From Spirochaetales bacterium (GTDB lineage Bacteria; Spirochaetota; Spirochaetia; Treponematales; Treponemataceae): a stretch of DNA of 64,000 nt. This document shows, one piece after another, positions 1 through 8,606 of the stretch. The first letter of the stretch is position 1. The number at the start of each line of letters is the position of its first letter. A program made the position numbers and the translations under genes. The stretch lies in assembly GCA_003252395.1 (NCBI GenBank), contig QKEL01000014.1:310001-374000 (forward strand). The letters are read 5' to 3'. The notes beneath the pieces are model-generated. The model was not told the DNA's origin. It saw only the letters and a list, made by a program, of their open reading frames with translations, and ran no database searches.

Positions 1-1
1 A

Positions 2-1300
2 CGTGATCCCGAAAACGGGGCGGAACTCGCCGCTGAACTCACCGTTCCCGCGCTCCGCTCCGCGACCCTTTCAGCGCCTCGGGACAGGGCGTCCGGCCTA
101 GTCCGCGCCCGCATCAGGCGCCTATCCGACAATCCCGCTTCCTGGCAGATCGAGGAATTCCGGGGACAAAAGGCCTTCCACGAAAGCGCCGACGCGGCCG
201 CGCTCAAGGCCCGGCTCGAGGCGACCCTTGGCGCCGTGTGGACGAGGGGGGAATTCACCCTGGACGGGGCTACGGTTTCCGTGCTCGCCAACCGGCGCGG
301 GGAACTCTCCGCCATCCGAAGGGTCGCGGCAGCCGCCCTCCCCCCAAAAAATGACGGCTCGGCGATTGCCGACGCCGCCTTTACGCCCGTACCCGCCCAC
401 GACCGACGCAAGCGCCGAATCCTGGAAGAGGGCGATCCCGTTCCCTTCCTGGTCGATCTGGGCGTCATGACGGCCTCGGGCGCGGTCATAAAAGGCAAAT
501 ACGATAAATTCCGCCAGATAAACCGCTACCTCGAATTCGTGGAAGACGCCTTACCGGCCCTGCTGCAGCGGTCCCAAACGCCCCCAAACGCCGATCGGGA
601 ACTGACCGTCGTCGATTTCGGGTGCGGAAAATCCTATCTGACCTTCGCCGTCTACCATTATCTCGCGAACCTGAAGGGCCTCCGGGTCAAAATCGTTGGC
701 CTCGACCTCAAGGAAGACGTCATCGGTGCCTGTTCTGCCCTGGCGCGCAAGTACGGCTACGGCGGGCTTTCCTTCTCCGTGGGCGACATAGCCGGCTTCC
801 GCGGCCTTGAGCGCGCCGACATGGTCATGACCCTCCACGCCTGCGATACCGCCACCGACGCGGCGCTCGATCAGGCGGTCCGCTGGGGCGCCGCGGTTAT
901 CCTGTCGGTTCCCTGCTGCCAGCACGAACTCAATGCCCAACTGGCGCGCAAGCCCGAAAGCGAGGGGGATGCGGGCGTTCCGAGCGGGCGCACGCTTCTC
1001 GAGCCCGCCTTCCGGCACGGGATAGTCCGGGAACGCATGGCGGCCCTCCTCACCGATTCCTTCCGGGCGGAGCTCCTTGAGGCCGCGGGATACCGGGTGC
1101 AGCTCCTCGAGTTCATCGACATGGCCCATACCCCGAAAAACCTGCTCATTCGGGCGATACGCCGGGAACCCCCGCGGGAAGCGGGAAACGCCGGGCGCGC
1201 CGCTCCCAAACTCGATCTATCGCCTCGCTACTCGGCGCTGAAAGAAGCCCTCGGCGCCGACCCGGCATTGGAACGATACCTTATCTCGGAGGCCCGCTGA
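2..1300 (+). CDS. Class I SAM-dependent methyltransferase (5'-truncated)
   Basis: The frame is open from the first bases of the window, so the true start lies outside it. About 432 residues are present. The N-terminal part carries a FRGQKAFHE segment, which I recall from the Methyltransf_32-type family; the Rossmann core follows with VDFGCGKSYLTFAVYHYL (SAM-binding motif I) and a later SVPCCQHELN motif. The family is thought to modify RNA, but the substrate here is not evident. The stop codon overlaps the mnmA start (TGATG), so the two genes are probably co-translated. An internal ATG near 236 would remove the conserved N-terminal segment and is unlikely to be the start. Family assignment is good; function is inferred. 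Confidence 0.8.
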   Translation, partial: RDPENGAELAAELTVPALRSATLSAPRDRASGLVRARIRRLSDNPASWQIEEFRGQKAFHESADAAALKARLEATLGAVWTRGEFTLDGATVSVLANRRGELSAIRRVAAAALPPKNDGSAIADAAFTPVPAHDRRKRRILEEGDPVPFLVDLGVMTASGAVIKGKYDKFRQINRYLEFVEDALPALLQRSQTPPNADRELTVVDFGCGKSYLTFAVYHYLANLKGLRVKIVGLDLKEDVIGACSALARKYGYGGLSFSVGDIAGFRGLERADMVMTLHACDTATDAALDQAVRWGAAVILSVPCCQHELNAQLARKPESEGDAGVPSGRTLLEPAFRHGIVRERMAALLTDSFRAELLEAAGYRVQLLEFIDMAHTPKNLLIRAIRREPPREAGNAGRAAPKLDLSPRYSALKEALGADPALERYLISEAR

Positions 1301-2400
1301 TGGCTCGCATTTTGGTCGCCATGTCCGGCGGCGTGGACAGTTCCGTCGCCGCAAAGCTCCTCGTGGACGCGGGACACGAGGTGGCGGGGGTTACCCTTAA
1401 GCTCTTTTCCGGCGACGACATAGACGCGGAAAACGCCACCCGTACCTGCTGCGCCCTTTCCGACGTGGAAGACGCCCGCCGCGTCGCCTACAAATTGGGC
1501 ATAGACCATTTCGTGTACAACTTCCGCGACCTCTTCGCCGAGAAGGTGATGAACCGGTTCGTCGCCTCCTACCTCGCCGGGGAGACGCCCAATCCCTGCA
1601 TCGACTGCAACCGCTTCATAAAGTTCGACAAGCTTATAGAGCGGGCCGTGCTTTTGGGCTATGAATACGTGGCGACCGGCCATTACGCCCTGATCGACAA
1701 AGACGCGGAAACCGGTCGATACCTCCTGAAGCGGGGCACGGACCGCACCAAGGACCAAAGCTACGTGCTCTACTCCCTGACCCAGGATCAGCTGGCCCAC
1801 ACCCTCTTCCCGTTGGGCGCCATGGATAAGGTGGAAGTGCGCCGCATCGCCGAGGAAGCCGGACTGATAAACGCCCGCAAGCCGGACAGCCAGGATATTT
1901 GCTTCGTGCCCGACGGCGACTACCCGGCCTTCATCGACCGGGCGGTTCCCGGCCGCGTGAAAGAAGGCGATTTCGTGGACGTAAACGGAAAGCCCATCGG
2001 CGAGCACAAGGGCATAACGCGGTATACCATCGGGCAGCGGCGGGGAATCGCCGTCGCCTTCGGAAAGCCCATGTACGTGGTGGCGAAGGACGCGGAAAAG
2101 AACACCGTGACCCTGGGAGACGACGACGACCTTCGCGCGTCCTCGCTCGAGGCCGACGATTTCAACCTCATTTCCCGGGAAATCCTTACTGAACCGATAC
2201 AAATTCAGGCGAAGATACGTTACAATCAGACAGAGCAGGACGCTACCCTCGTTCCGGAAGGGAACGGCACGTTCAGGGTAGATTTCGACCGGCCGCAGCG
2301 GGCCATAGCCCCGGGCCAGGCCGTCGTGTGCTATAACGGCGATACGGTCATCGGCGGCGGCACGATCCGCGCGCAACGGGACGACAGGAGGAAGGCCTAA
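1300..2400 (+). CDS. mnmA: tRNA-specific 2-thiouridylase MnmA
   Basis: MnmA makes 2-thiouridine at wobble position 34 of Lys, Glu and Gln tRNAs in the cytoplasm, using ATP and sulfur delivered by a persulfide relay. The 366-residue length is normal for the family. The PP-loop SGGVDSS is at residues 9-15, the nucleophile is Cys100 in NPCIDCNRF, and the partner catalytic Cys201 lies in SQDICFVPDGDYP. The C-terminal beta-barrel region is complete. The start ATG overlaps the stop of the upstream methyltransferase, and the stop overlaps the next ATG (TAATGA), so this gene lies in a tightly coupled operon with the sensor genes downstream. Confidence 0.96.
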   Translation: MARILVAMSGGVDSSVAAKLLVDAGHEVAGVTLKLFSGDDIDAENATRTCCALSDVEDARRVAYKLGIDHFVYNFRDLFAEKVMNRFVASYLAGETPNPCIDCNRFIKFDKLIERAVLLGYEYVATGHYALIDKDAETGRYLLKRGTDRTKDQSYVLYSLTQDQLAHTLFPLGAMDKVEVRRIAEEAGLINARKPDSQDICFVPDGDYPAFIDRAVPGRVKEGDFVDVNGKPIGEHKGITRYTIGQRRGIAVAFGKPMYVVAKDAEKNTVTLGDDDDLRASSLEADDFNLISREILTEPIQIQAKIRYNQTEQDATLVPEGNGTFRVDFDRPQRAIAPGQAVVCYNGDTVIGGGTIRAQRDDRRKA

Positions 2401-3176
2401 TGATCAGCGATCAGGATATTATCGGGAAGGTACTCTACGAGGACGCGGACCACAAGTTCATTTGGCTGGGAACGGAGCAGCGGTACCGCAAGGGACTCAT
2501 CCAGACCATGCAGTACCTGATAATCGACCGGGGCAGGGGCATTTTGCTCGATCCGGGCGGGGTGCACCTTTTTTCCCGCGTCGTCGCCGCGCTCAGCCGC
2601 TATATTTCCATCGACAAGATCGATTACATCTTTTTCTCCCACCAAGACCCGGACGTTTCCTCGGGAATCGCCCTGTGGCTCGGCGTGACCAAGGCGAAAG
2701 TCTACGTGTCCAAGCTGTGGACCCGCTTTCTTCCCCACTTCGGCATCGTGGATCCCGAGCGGGTTCTCGGCATCGAGGACAAGGGCGGCTCCCTGTCGCT
2801 CCCGTCCGGCGCGGAACTCCGGTTCGTCCCGGCCCATTTCATGCATTCCTGCGGACAATTCAACCTGTGGGACTCCCGGGCCAAAATACTGTTCACCGGC
2901 GATATCGGGGCGGCGGTATTCGGCGAGGGCGACGAAACCGTATTCGCGGACGATTTTGACCAGCACATGAAACTGGTCGAGGGCTTTCACGCCCGCTACA
3001 TCGCGAACAACGCGGTGGCGCGCAAATGGTGCGGCATGGTAGAGCGGCTCAATCCCGACATGATCGCCCCCCAGCACGGCGCCATTTACCGGGGAAAAAG
3101 CGTGAAACAGTTCCTCGCCTGGCTCTCGAACCTCCGTTGCGGCACCGACCTGGTCGACCAGATCTACGGTTCCTGA
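2400..3176 (+). CDS. ODP-type di-iron metallo-beta-lactamase-fold protein
   Basis: This 258-residue cytoplasmic protein has the metallo-beta-lactamase fold of flavodiiron proteins but lacks the flavodoxin domain. Visible candidate metal ligands are His81, Asp83 and Asp85 (SHQDPDVSSG), His146/His149 (AHFMHSCGQ), Asp168 (FTGDIG) and His226 (APQHGAIY). The second histidine of the usual HxExDH motif is replaced by Val86, a substitution expected of a sensor rather than an oxygen reductase. It overlaps mnmA by one base and is followed 13 nt later by a chemoreceptor without a sensory domain. The same arrangement is known in Treponema denticola, where ODP senses iron and oxygen for chemotaxis. The assignment by context is strong; the ligand chemistry is inferred. 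Confidence 0.85.
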   Translation: MISDQDIIGKVLYEDADHKFIWLGTEQRYRKGLIQTMQYLIIDRGRGILLDPGGVHLFSRVVAALSRYISIDKIDYIFFSHQDPDVSSGIALWLGVTKAKVYVSKLWTRFLPHFGIVDPERVLGIEDKGGSLSLPSGAELRFVPAHFMHSCGQFNLWDSRAKILFTGDIGAAVFGEGDETVFADDFDQHMKLVEGFHARYIANNAVARKWCGMVERLNPDMIAPQHGAIYRGKSVKQFLAWLSNLRCGTDLVDQIYGS

Positions 3177-3189
3177 GGAGGCCCGTCCC

Positions 3190-4068
3190 ATGAGCGATGA
3201 ACTGAATACGGAAATATCCTGCGCGGATTGCTCGGGCAATTACGCTGACGCCATCGCGCGGTTTTCCACGGGCTACAACAAGAGCGTCATCCTCGATTCG
3301 GTAACCGTCCACTCCCTCGAGATTCTCGACGAAGCGATGAATCAGGTAACGAACGGCCTCGCGAGCATCGTGAGCGCCTTCGAGGAAATGCGGGCGACCA
3401 GCGGCAGCACTTCAGAGAACACCCGCAGGATCGACGGCATGATGGCGGGAATCCTCGCGAAAAACGACGCGATGAACTCGGGGATAGCCGCCCGAATGAA
3501 CGAGATAGAGAGCGCGGCGAGCAACGCCCGCTCCATCGCGTCGCTCTTCGAGGAACTAAAGCAGAAATCGGACCAGGTGGCGGGCATAACCGGCTCCATC
3601 CAGGACGTATCGGACCGCACGGGAATCCTCGCGATCAACGCCTCCATCGAGGCGGCGCGGGCGGGCGCGGTGGGACGGGGCTTCCGGATCATCGCGAACG
3701 AGGTCCGGAACCTGGCGATCCAGACCGGCGATTTCGCCAAGCAGATCGAAACCAATATCGGCGAATTCCAAACCTCCGTGGATTCGATTAACCGGCAGAT
3801 GGCAGACTTCCTGAACCTCTTTTCCCGGTTCAAGGCTTCCTTTTCGGACATTCTCGAAACCTTCCAGGATAACGCCCAAAGCGTGGACGACGCGGGAAAG
3901 TCCCTGACGCAGATCACCGGCGCGGTGCGCGAGGAATCGCAGGCCCTCAACGAAGGGCTGATTTCCCTCGAAAAGGTAAACGATTCCATGAGGGACACCC
4001 ACGCGATCCTCAACGTGATCCGCACGAGCCACGAGGAATTGGACAAGCTCCTCTCGCGGGAAGACTGA
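3190..4068 (+). CDS. Soluble methyl-accepting chemotaxis protein
   Basis: This 292-residue protein is almost entirely helical and has no membrane segment or ligand-binding domain. The signalling hairpin tip lies near residues 136-176, with DRTGILAINASIEAARAG and GRGFRIIANEVRNLA matching the MCP consensus that docks CheA and CheW. Flanking coiled coils (about 45-135 and 180-290) form the antiparallel bundle. The start ATG at 3190 has a GAGG Shine-Dalgarno 10 nt upstream. It is the last gene of the operon and is followed by a hairpin terminator. Because it cannot sense anything itself, the adjacent di-iron ODP is its likely input. A short Cys pair (CADC, residues 11-14) near the N-terminus is of unknown meaning. 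Confidence 0.9.
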   Translation: MSDELNTEISCADCSGNYADAIARFSTGYNKSVILDSVTVHSLEILDEAMNQVTNGLASIVSAFEEMRATSGSTSENTRRIDGMMAGILAKNDAMNSGIAARMNEIESAASNARSIASLFEELKQKSDQVAGITGSIQDVSDRTGILAINASIEAARAGAVGRGFRIIANEVRNLAIQTGDFAKQIETNIGEFQTSVDSINRQMADFLNLFSRFKASFSDILETFQDNAQSVDDAGKSLTQITGAVREESQALNEGLISLEKVNDSMRDTHAILNVIRTSHEELDKLLSRED

Positions 4069-4104
4069 GCCCCTGGCGGACGTTTCGCCGCGGGATACGC
4101 AAGA

Positions 4105-4142
4105 AAGCCCCCCGAAGCGCCTCGGCGCCGGAGGGCTTTTTT
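4105..4142 (+). terminator. Rho-independent terminator after the chemoreceptor gene
   Basis: A GC-rich hairpin (AAGCCC arm, GCGCC-tc-GGCGC centre, GGGCTT arm) is followed by a run of six T. It sits between two convergent genes, 3 nt from the amt stop codon, and may act on both transcripts. Confidence 0.85.
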
Positions 4143-4145
4143 ATG

Positions 4146-5984
4146 TCACACCGTCAGGGGAGCGCCCTCCGCCGGGAGCCGCGCCCGCAGCGCCTTAAGC
4201 TCGCGGGAAAGGGCGTTTACCTGCGTAACGTCGCGGGTTACCGCCATTACGTGCGCGATGCCGCCTCCCGAACCGTCGCCCATGCGATGGAAAGAAACGT
4301 CGAGTACCTTGTCTTCCCAGGCGTCGTAGCCCTTGTGGACGCGGAAATAACTGCCCACCAGGGGGTTCAGCGCCCGGATGGCCCGCTCGTTATGGGCGCC
4401 GTCGAACATCATCGAAATATATTCCTCGAACCGGGAAGCCTTCTCGGGGGAAAGCATCGCGCGAAAGAGGGAGCGCACGTCCTTGCCCGCAAGCTCACGG
4501 GAACCGAATATCCGTTCCGTGGCGGCGGAGTAATTCGGGCACACCCGGAAGGAGGAATCGATCAGGAACAGGCCGTCGCTCACGTTGCGGAAAATATCCT
4601 GATACTCGTCCTTCGCGATGGTGTTCCGCTCCAGGGCCGCCATGACGGCGTTGTACCGTTCGGCAATCTGCCCGATTTCCGTGAAGGGCTCCACCGGGAG
4701 CCTTCCGGAAAGGTCTCCGTTCCTGGCCTGCTCCTCCATGGTGGAATAAAGCTCGAATATTTCCGTGGAAGCCCCGTGCTCGGCCACGTTGAGCCCGTAG
4801 CGCTCTTCCTCCGGGGTTACCCGGAGCGGCGCGAACAGGTCGAGAACCTTGAAGAACGCCAGGGAAAGGGAGAAGGACCAGAGGGCGCAGGCCGCCACGC
4901 CGATTGCCTGGGCCGCGAGCTGGCTTCCGAAGATCGGCGAGGTACCCAGCAGGTCCGCGTCGCCGAAGATACCGACGGCAAGGGTGCCCCACACGCCCGC
5001 CGCGAGATGCACCGGGATCGCGCCCACCGCGTCGTCTATTTTCAGCGATTCCAAAAGACGGTCCGCGCCCAGCATGACGATGCCGGCCACCGCCCCGATA
5101 ATCACGGCCTCCGGAGAGCTTACCGCGTGGCAGTTGGCGGTAATGGCCACGAGGCCCGCGAGGCTTCCGTTCATCACGAAGTTCACGTCGGGAACCCCGG
5201 TGGCGGCCCAACCCACGAAAAGGGCCGTAAGCATGCCCGCGCCGCCGGCGAGGCAGGTGTGAAGAATGATCGAAGGTACCCGCTCGTTCATGGCCAGGGT
5301 GCTTCCCCCGTTAAAGCCTATCCAGCCGAACCAGAGGATAATCACCCCCGCGACGGAAAGCGGCACGTTGGAGCCGGGAATCTTTACGGCCTTGCCGCCC
5401 TTGGGAAACCGGCCTTCCCGGGCGCCGATCACGAGGAGGGCGGCCAGGGCGACGTAGCCGCCCACCGAGTGGACCACCGTCGATCCGGCAAAGTCCACGA
5501 AGCCGATTGAGGCGAGCCAACCGGCGCCCGAGCCGATCGAGGGGCCGCCTATTCCGCCCCAGGCCCAATGGCCGAATACCGGATAGATCAGGCCCGAAAG
5601 AAAGGCGGTCCCGACGATATATCCCGCGTAACGCATCCGTTCCGCGACGGCGCCCGACACGATGGTGGCCGAGGTGCTGCAAAACATGGCCTGAAAGAGG
5701 AAAAAGGAGGAAGCGCCCATGAGACCGGCGCCCGAAAAGTCGACGAGAAAACCGGATGCGCCGATAACGCCGAAACGGGAGTTGCCGAACATGAAGGCGA
5801 AACCGAAAAGCCAGAACACGATCATCGAAACGCCGAGGTCGGTCAGGTTCTTGATAGCGACGTTTATGCTGTTCTTGGTCCTTGTCAGGCCGGATTCCAC
5901 CATTGAAAAACCGGCTTGCATAAAGAAGACGAGGGCCGCCGCCACGACTACCCAAAGGTAGTCCACCAATTGTCTCAGTTCCAT
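4146..5984 (-). CDS. amt: Ammonium transporter (Amt) fused to a C-terminal PAS domain
   Basis: Residues 1-395 form a standard Amt channel with eleven predicted membrane helices. The twin pore histidines are His172 (STVVHSVGG) and His326 (AIPVHLAAG). The Amt tail [14 protein letters not shown] is followed by a HAMP-like helical linker (about 405-455, [21 protein letters not shown]) and then a PAS domain (about 460-585, [19 protein letters not shown]). The usual Amt is about 400-450 residues, so the extra 190 residues are a real fusion. No kinase, cyclase or other output domain follows the PAS. Start ATG at 5984 has a GGAG Shine-Dalgarno 6 nt upstream. No glnK gene is adjacent. The PAS might sense a cellular signal that gates transport, or relay ammonium status to a partner; both are inference. 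Confidence 0.93.
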   Translation of the reverse strand: MELRQLVDYLWVVVAAALVFFMQAGFSMVESGLTRTKNSINVAIKNLTDLGVSMIVFWLFGFAFMFGNSRFGVIGASGFLVDFSGAGLMGASSFFLFQAMFCSTSATIVSGAVAERMRYAGYIVGTAFLSGLIYPVFGHWAWGGIGGPSIGSGAGWLASIGFVDFAGSTVVHSVGGYVALAALLVIGAREGRFPKGGKAVKIPGSNVPLSVAGVIILWFGWIGFNGGSTLAMNERVPSIILHTCLAGGAGMLTALFVGWAATGVPDVNFVMNGSLAGLVAITANCHAVSSPEAVIIGAVAGIVMLGADRLLESLKIDDAVGAIPVHLAAGVWGTLAVGIFGDADLLGTSPIFGSQLAAQAIGVAACALWSFSLSLAFFKVLDLFAPLRVTPEEERYGLNVAEHGASTEIFELYSTMEEQARNGDLSGRLPVEPFTEIGQIAERYNAVMAALERNTIAKDEYQDIFRNVSDGLFLIDSSFRVCPNYSAATERIFGSRELAGKDVRSLFRAMLSPEKASRFEEYISMMFDGAHNERAIRALNPLVGSYFRVHKGYDAWEDKVLDVSFHRMGDGSGGGIAHVMAVTRDVTQVNALSRELKALRARLPAEGAPLTV

Positions 5985-6003
5985 GCATTTCTCCCCGCGC
6001 GAG

Positions 6004-6102
6004 CCGTTGGTTCGGCGGGAAAACCGTCGGCTCGGCGGTCAAATTACCGCCAACTCAGCCGACAGAGGCCGCCGACTCGGCGGGATACCGCCGACTCGGC
6101 GG
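6004..6102. repeat. Five 15-bp palindromic repeats upstream of amt
   Basis: Copies start at 6004, 6024, 6047, 6069 and 6088, at spacings of 20, 23, 22 and 19 bp. The last two are identical perfect palindromes (CCGCCGACTCGGCGG); the others are degenerate versions. A sixth partial arm may follow at 6107. They begin 20 bp upstream of the amt start codon, in its promoter or leader region. Confidence 0.85.
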
Positions 6103-6266
6103 TACCCCGCCGAGCACTCTCTTACCCAGCGGCTTTGCTGTATAAATATGCAATATTAATAGATTATTTTGCAATATTATGCAACACCATCGCATACTTT
6201 AAACGATCAAACGGACGGCATTACGGTTTTACCCCTCCATATCTTTCGCCGCATGGGGAAATAAGC

Positions 6267-6272
6267 TATAGT
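6267..6272 (+). promoter_or_regulatory. -10 hexamer TATAGT, leaderless start
   Basis: TATAGT lies exactly 6 nt before the ATG at 6279 and no Shine-Dalgarno is present, so transcription should begin at or next to the start codon. No convincing -35 is seen. Confidence 0.6.
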
Positions 6273-6278
6273 AAGTCC

Positions 6279-7094
6279 ATGAAACTCGACGTAGGCATCA
6301 TCGCGATGGATCTCGATGACACCCTTCTGCGCCACGATCTGACCATATCCGACCGTACCGTCGCCACCCTAAAGCGCGCCGCGGACGCGGGGATCAAGAT
6401 CATGCTCGCCTCGGGCCGTTCGCCCAACGCCATGTATCCCTATGCCGAAAGGATCGGCATAGACCGGTCGCCCAGTTTTATCATAGCAAACAACGGCTCC
6501 CAAATTATCGCCTCGGACACGCGCCGGATCGTGAAGGAAACCTTCCTGCCCACGGATATCGCCCTCGAGGCGTTCGCGCTCACCGAGGCGGCCGGACTCT
6601 CCTGCCACGTATACGAGGATTCCATAATCCACGTGTCCCGGGAAACCGAGTTTTCGGACCGGGACTGGAAGCTCTCGGGACTCAAGCCCATCGTGCCCGC
6701 CGATTACGGGGCACTGCTGCGGCGGGGCGTGTACAAGCTGGTCATACCCGGCGATCCCGAGTTTATCGTGCCGGTGGAAGCCGAATTTAAGGTGGAGTTC
6801 GCGGGCCGCGCCACGGTTTTCGTGAGTAAGCCCTATTTCCTCGAGGTATTGCCCTTCGAAAGCGGCAAGGGAGAGGCGCTCCGCGAGATAGCGGAGAATA
6901 TGCTCGGCATTCCCCGAGACCGCGTCATGGCCTTCGGAGACAGCATGAACGACGAATCGATGATCCGGTACGCGGGACAGAGCGTGGCCATGAAAAACAG
7001 CCGGCAGGAGATCCTAGACCTGGGCCGTCACGTGACCGACCTGACCAACGACGAGGACGGCCTGGCCGACTTTATCGAAAAATACGTGCTCTAG
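6279..7094 (+). CDS. Cof-type HAD-superfamily phosphatase
   Basis: This 271-residue protein has the HAD nucleophile motif I at Asp11-Asp13 (AMDLDDTLL), motif II in ASGRSP, the alpha/beta cap typical of the IIB (Cof) subclass, and motif IV in AFGDSMNDESMI. The fold and the GDS(x)ND signature are those of sugar-phosphate or flavin-phosphate phosphatases; the substrate cannot be told from sequence. The frame stays open for 360 nt upstream, but conservation begins at MKLDVGIIAMD, and a -10 box 6 nt before this ATG supports the chosen start. It runs convergently into trx with 22 nt between the stops. Confidence 0.88.
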   Translation: MKLDVGIIAMDLDDTLLRHDLTISDRTVATLKRAADAGIKIMLASGRSPNAMYPYAERIGIDRSPSFIIANNGSQIIASDTRRIVKETFLPTDIALEAFALTEAAGLSCHVYEDSIIHVSRETEFSDRDWKLSGLKPIVPADYGALLRRGVYKLVIPGDPEFIVPVEAEFKVEFAGRATVFVSKPYFLEVLPFESGKGEALREIAENMLGIPRDRVMAFGDSMNDESMIRYAGQSVAMKNSRQEILDLGRHVTDLTNDEDGLADFIEKYVL

Positions 7095-7116
7095 GCGCGA
7101 CGCGACCGCTCCGGCC

Positions 7117-7473
7117 CTATTCCACGCCTAAAACGTCCTTAATCGCGCTTTTCAGCTGGGCCTTCGGCAGCGCGCCGCGGGCCATCTGGGGCTGTCCCCG
7201 CATCGGAACGAACAGAAGGCTCGGAATGCTTTGAATGCCGAAGGCCCCGGCGAGCTCCTGCTCCTTTTCCGTGTCTATCTTGTATACGTGGATCTTTCCC
7301 TCGTATTCCGCGCTGAGCTCGTCCAATACCGGCCCCACCATCTTGCAGGGGCCGCACCAGTCGGCGTAGAAATCGATAAGGCACGGCAGGTCGCCCTCGT
7401 ATTTCCATTCCTTGTTCGCGTCGTAGTCGAATACCTTGGCCTTGAAATCTTCGGTGGTAAGCTTGATGCTCAT
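7117..7473 (-). CDS. trxA: Thioredoxin
   Basis: A 118-residue thioredoxin with the redox-active WCGPC motif (Cys40 and Cys43) and the cis-proline segment SIPSLL. The N-terminal extension before the fold (residues 1-28, including DANKEWKYEGDLP) is longer than in E. coli TrxA and resembles thioredoxins of anaerobes. It acts as a cytoplasmic disulfide reductase, reduced by thioredoxin reductase, which is not in this window. The start is chosen from a GAGGG Shine-Dalgarno before MSIKLT. It is a single gene between a convergent HAD gene and the divergent CBS-ATPase gene. Confidence 0.92.
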   Translation of the reverse strand: MSIKLTTEDFKAKVFDYDANKEWKYEGDLPCLIDFYADWCGPCKMVGPVLDELSAEYEGKIHVYKIDTEKEQELAGAFGIQSIPSLLFVPMRGQPQMARGALPKAQLKSAIKDVLGVE

Positions 7474-7643
7474 GGCGCACCCTCCCTCATAATTAATCGC
7501 GGGTATCGCGCCCGGCCGGTTCCGCCGCGCGCCCCGGGACCCAATACGGACCCGGTATGGCTTAAGGGTAATGCCATGCCGGCCCGGATACAAGTGACGA
7601 AGTCACCGAACGGATACCTTGCGCAGAAAGCGGCCTTTCGCGG

Positions 7644-7649
7644 TATAAT
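7644..7649 (+). promoter_or_regulatory. -10 hexamer TATAAT, leaderless start
   Basis: A consensus TATAAT ends 6 nt before the ATG at 7656 with no Shine-Dalgarno between. A possible TTGCGC -35 lies at 7619 with a long 19-nt spacer. Confidence 0.65.
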
Positions 7650-7655
7650 AAGCCC

Positions 7656-8606
7656 ATGCTCGCCATACCCATAAACCAGGACAATTCGCCCGAAGCGGTA
7701 CTGGATATCCTGTGCACCCTCAAGGTGCGCGACGTGATGACCCACCCGATCCTCACCGCGCGCCCGTCGGACACCATGCGCCAGATCCAGCAAACCATGA
7801 AGAAAAACCGCATAACCGGGATTCCCGTCACCGATACGGCAAGCAACCTTTTGGGCATCGTGTCCATGGACGACATCATATCGGCCCTGGATTCGGGATG
7901 GATCGACGATCCCGCGGGACTGCACATGACGACGAAGGTCATCGTCCTGCAGGAAACCATGTCCCTCTCGTTTTGCGTGTCGTACTTCAACCGCTTCAGT
8001 TACGGGCGCTTTCCGGTACTCGATTCGGACTCGAAGCTCGTCGGGATCGTGACCGCCAGCGACGTGGTTTCCACCCTCCTCGTGGCGCTGAACCGCGAAA
8101 TGGAAAAGATCGAGCAGACCTCCGCCTCGGAAAGCCAGGGCGCCGCCGAGACGGGGCCCTCGGGAGAGCGGGTTATCGAGTTCCCCACGGAGCCCTTTAA
8201 TTTCGAGATCGCGGGACAGGCTTCCACGGAGATAAAAAAGCTATTGAAGGCCGCGGGAATCGACCAATCCGTATCGAGGCGCGTGGGCATCGCCAGCTAC
8301 GAGCTGGAGATCAACCAGGTAATCCATTCCGCCGGCGGCGTCATGCGGTACGTGATCACCGCCGATACGCTGACCATCGAGGCGCGGGACCGGGGGCCGG
8401 GAATTCCCGACCTCGAAAGGGCAATGACCGAGGGCTTTTCCACGGCCACCGACCGCGTGCGGGCCCTCGGTTTCGGCGCGGGCATGGGACTGCCCAATAC
8501 CAAACGCGTTTCCGATACCTTTACCATAGAATCGAGCCCCGGCGGCGGCACCGTCGTTCGCGCCGGATTCACCCTTAAACCCGCACCAGAAGGACGTACC
8601 CCGTGA
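7656..8606 (+). CDS. CBS-pair protein with HATPase (anti-sigma/RsbW-like) domain
   Basis: Residues about 20-150 hold two CBS motifs (VRDVMTHPILTARPSDTMRQ and GRFPVLDSDSKLVGIVTASD), which usually bind adenine nucleotides. Residues 175-310 form a GHKL ATPase domain with an N-box-like ELEINQVIH, a G1 box DRGPGIPD and a G2 box GFGAGMGLP. There is no histidine phosphoacceptor, so this is an RsbW/anti-sigma-like kinase or ATP sensor rather than a sensor kinase. The stop overlaps the next start (GTGA). CBS-ATPase, DRTGG and PHP genes commonly sit together with [FeFe] hydrogenase operons of anaerobes; here the hydrogenase operon lies about 7 kb downstream. Confidence 0.85.
   Translation: MLAIPINQDNSPEAVLDILCTLKVRDVMTHPILTARPSDTMRQIQQTMKKNRITGIPVTDTASNLLGIVSMDDIISALDSGWIDDPAGLHMTTKVIVLQETMSLSFCVSYFNRFSYGRFPVLDSDSKLVGIVTASDVVSTLLVALNREMEKIEQTSASESQGAAETGPSGERVIEFPTEPFNFEIAGQASTEIKKLLKAAGIDQSVSRRVGIASYELEINQVIHSAGGVMRYVITADTLTIEARDRGPGIPDLERAMTEGFSTATDRVRALGFGAGMGLPNTKRVSDTFTIESSPGGGTVVRAGFTLKPAPEGRTP

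Noticed and set aside
1228-2376. Long open frame on the minus strand opposite mnmA
   Set aside because: It is a product of high GC codon use; mnmA on the plus strand has all family motifs.
6004-6102. CRISPR array
   Set aside because: Units are only 15 bp, spacers are 4-8 bp, and there is no cas gene.
5916-6278. Upstream extension of the Cof-type HAD gene
   Set aside because: The translation is low complexity and runs through the palindromic repeats; conservation starts at 6279 next to a -10 box.
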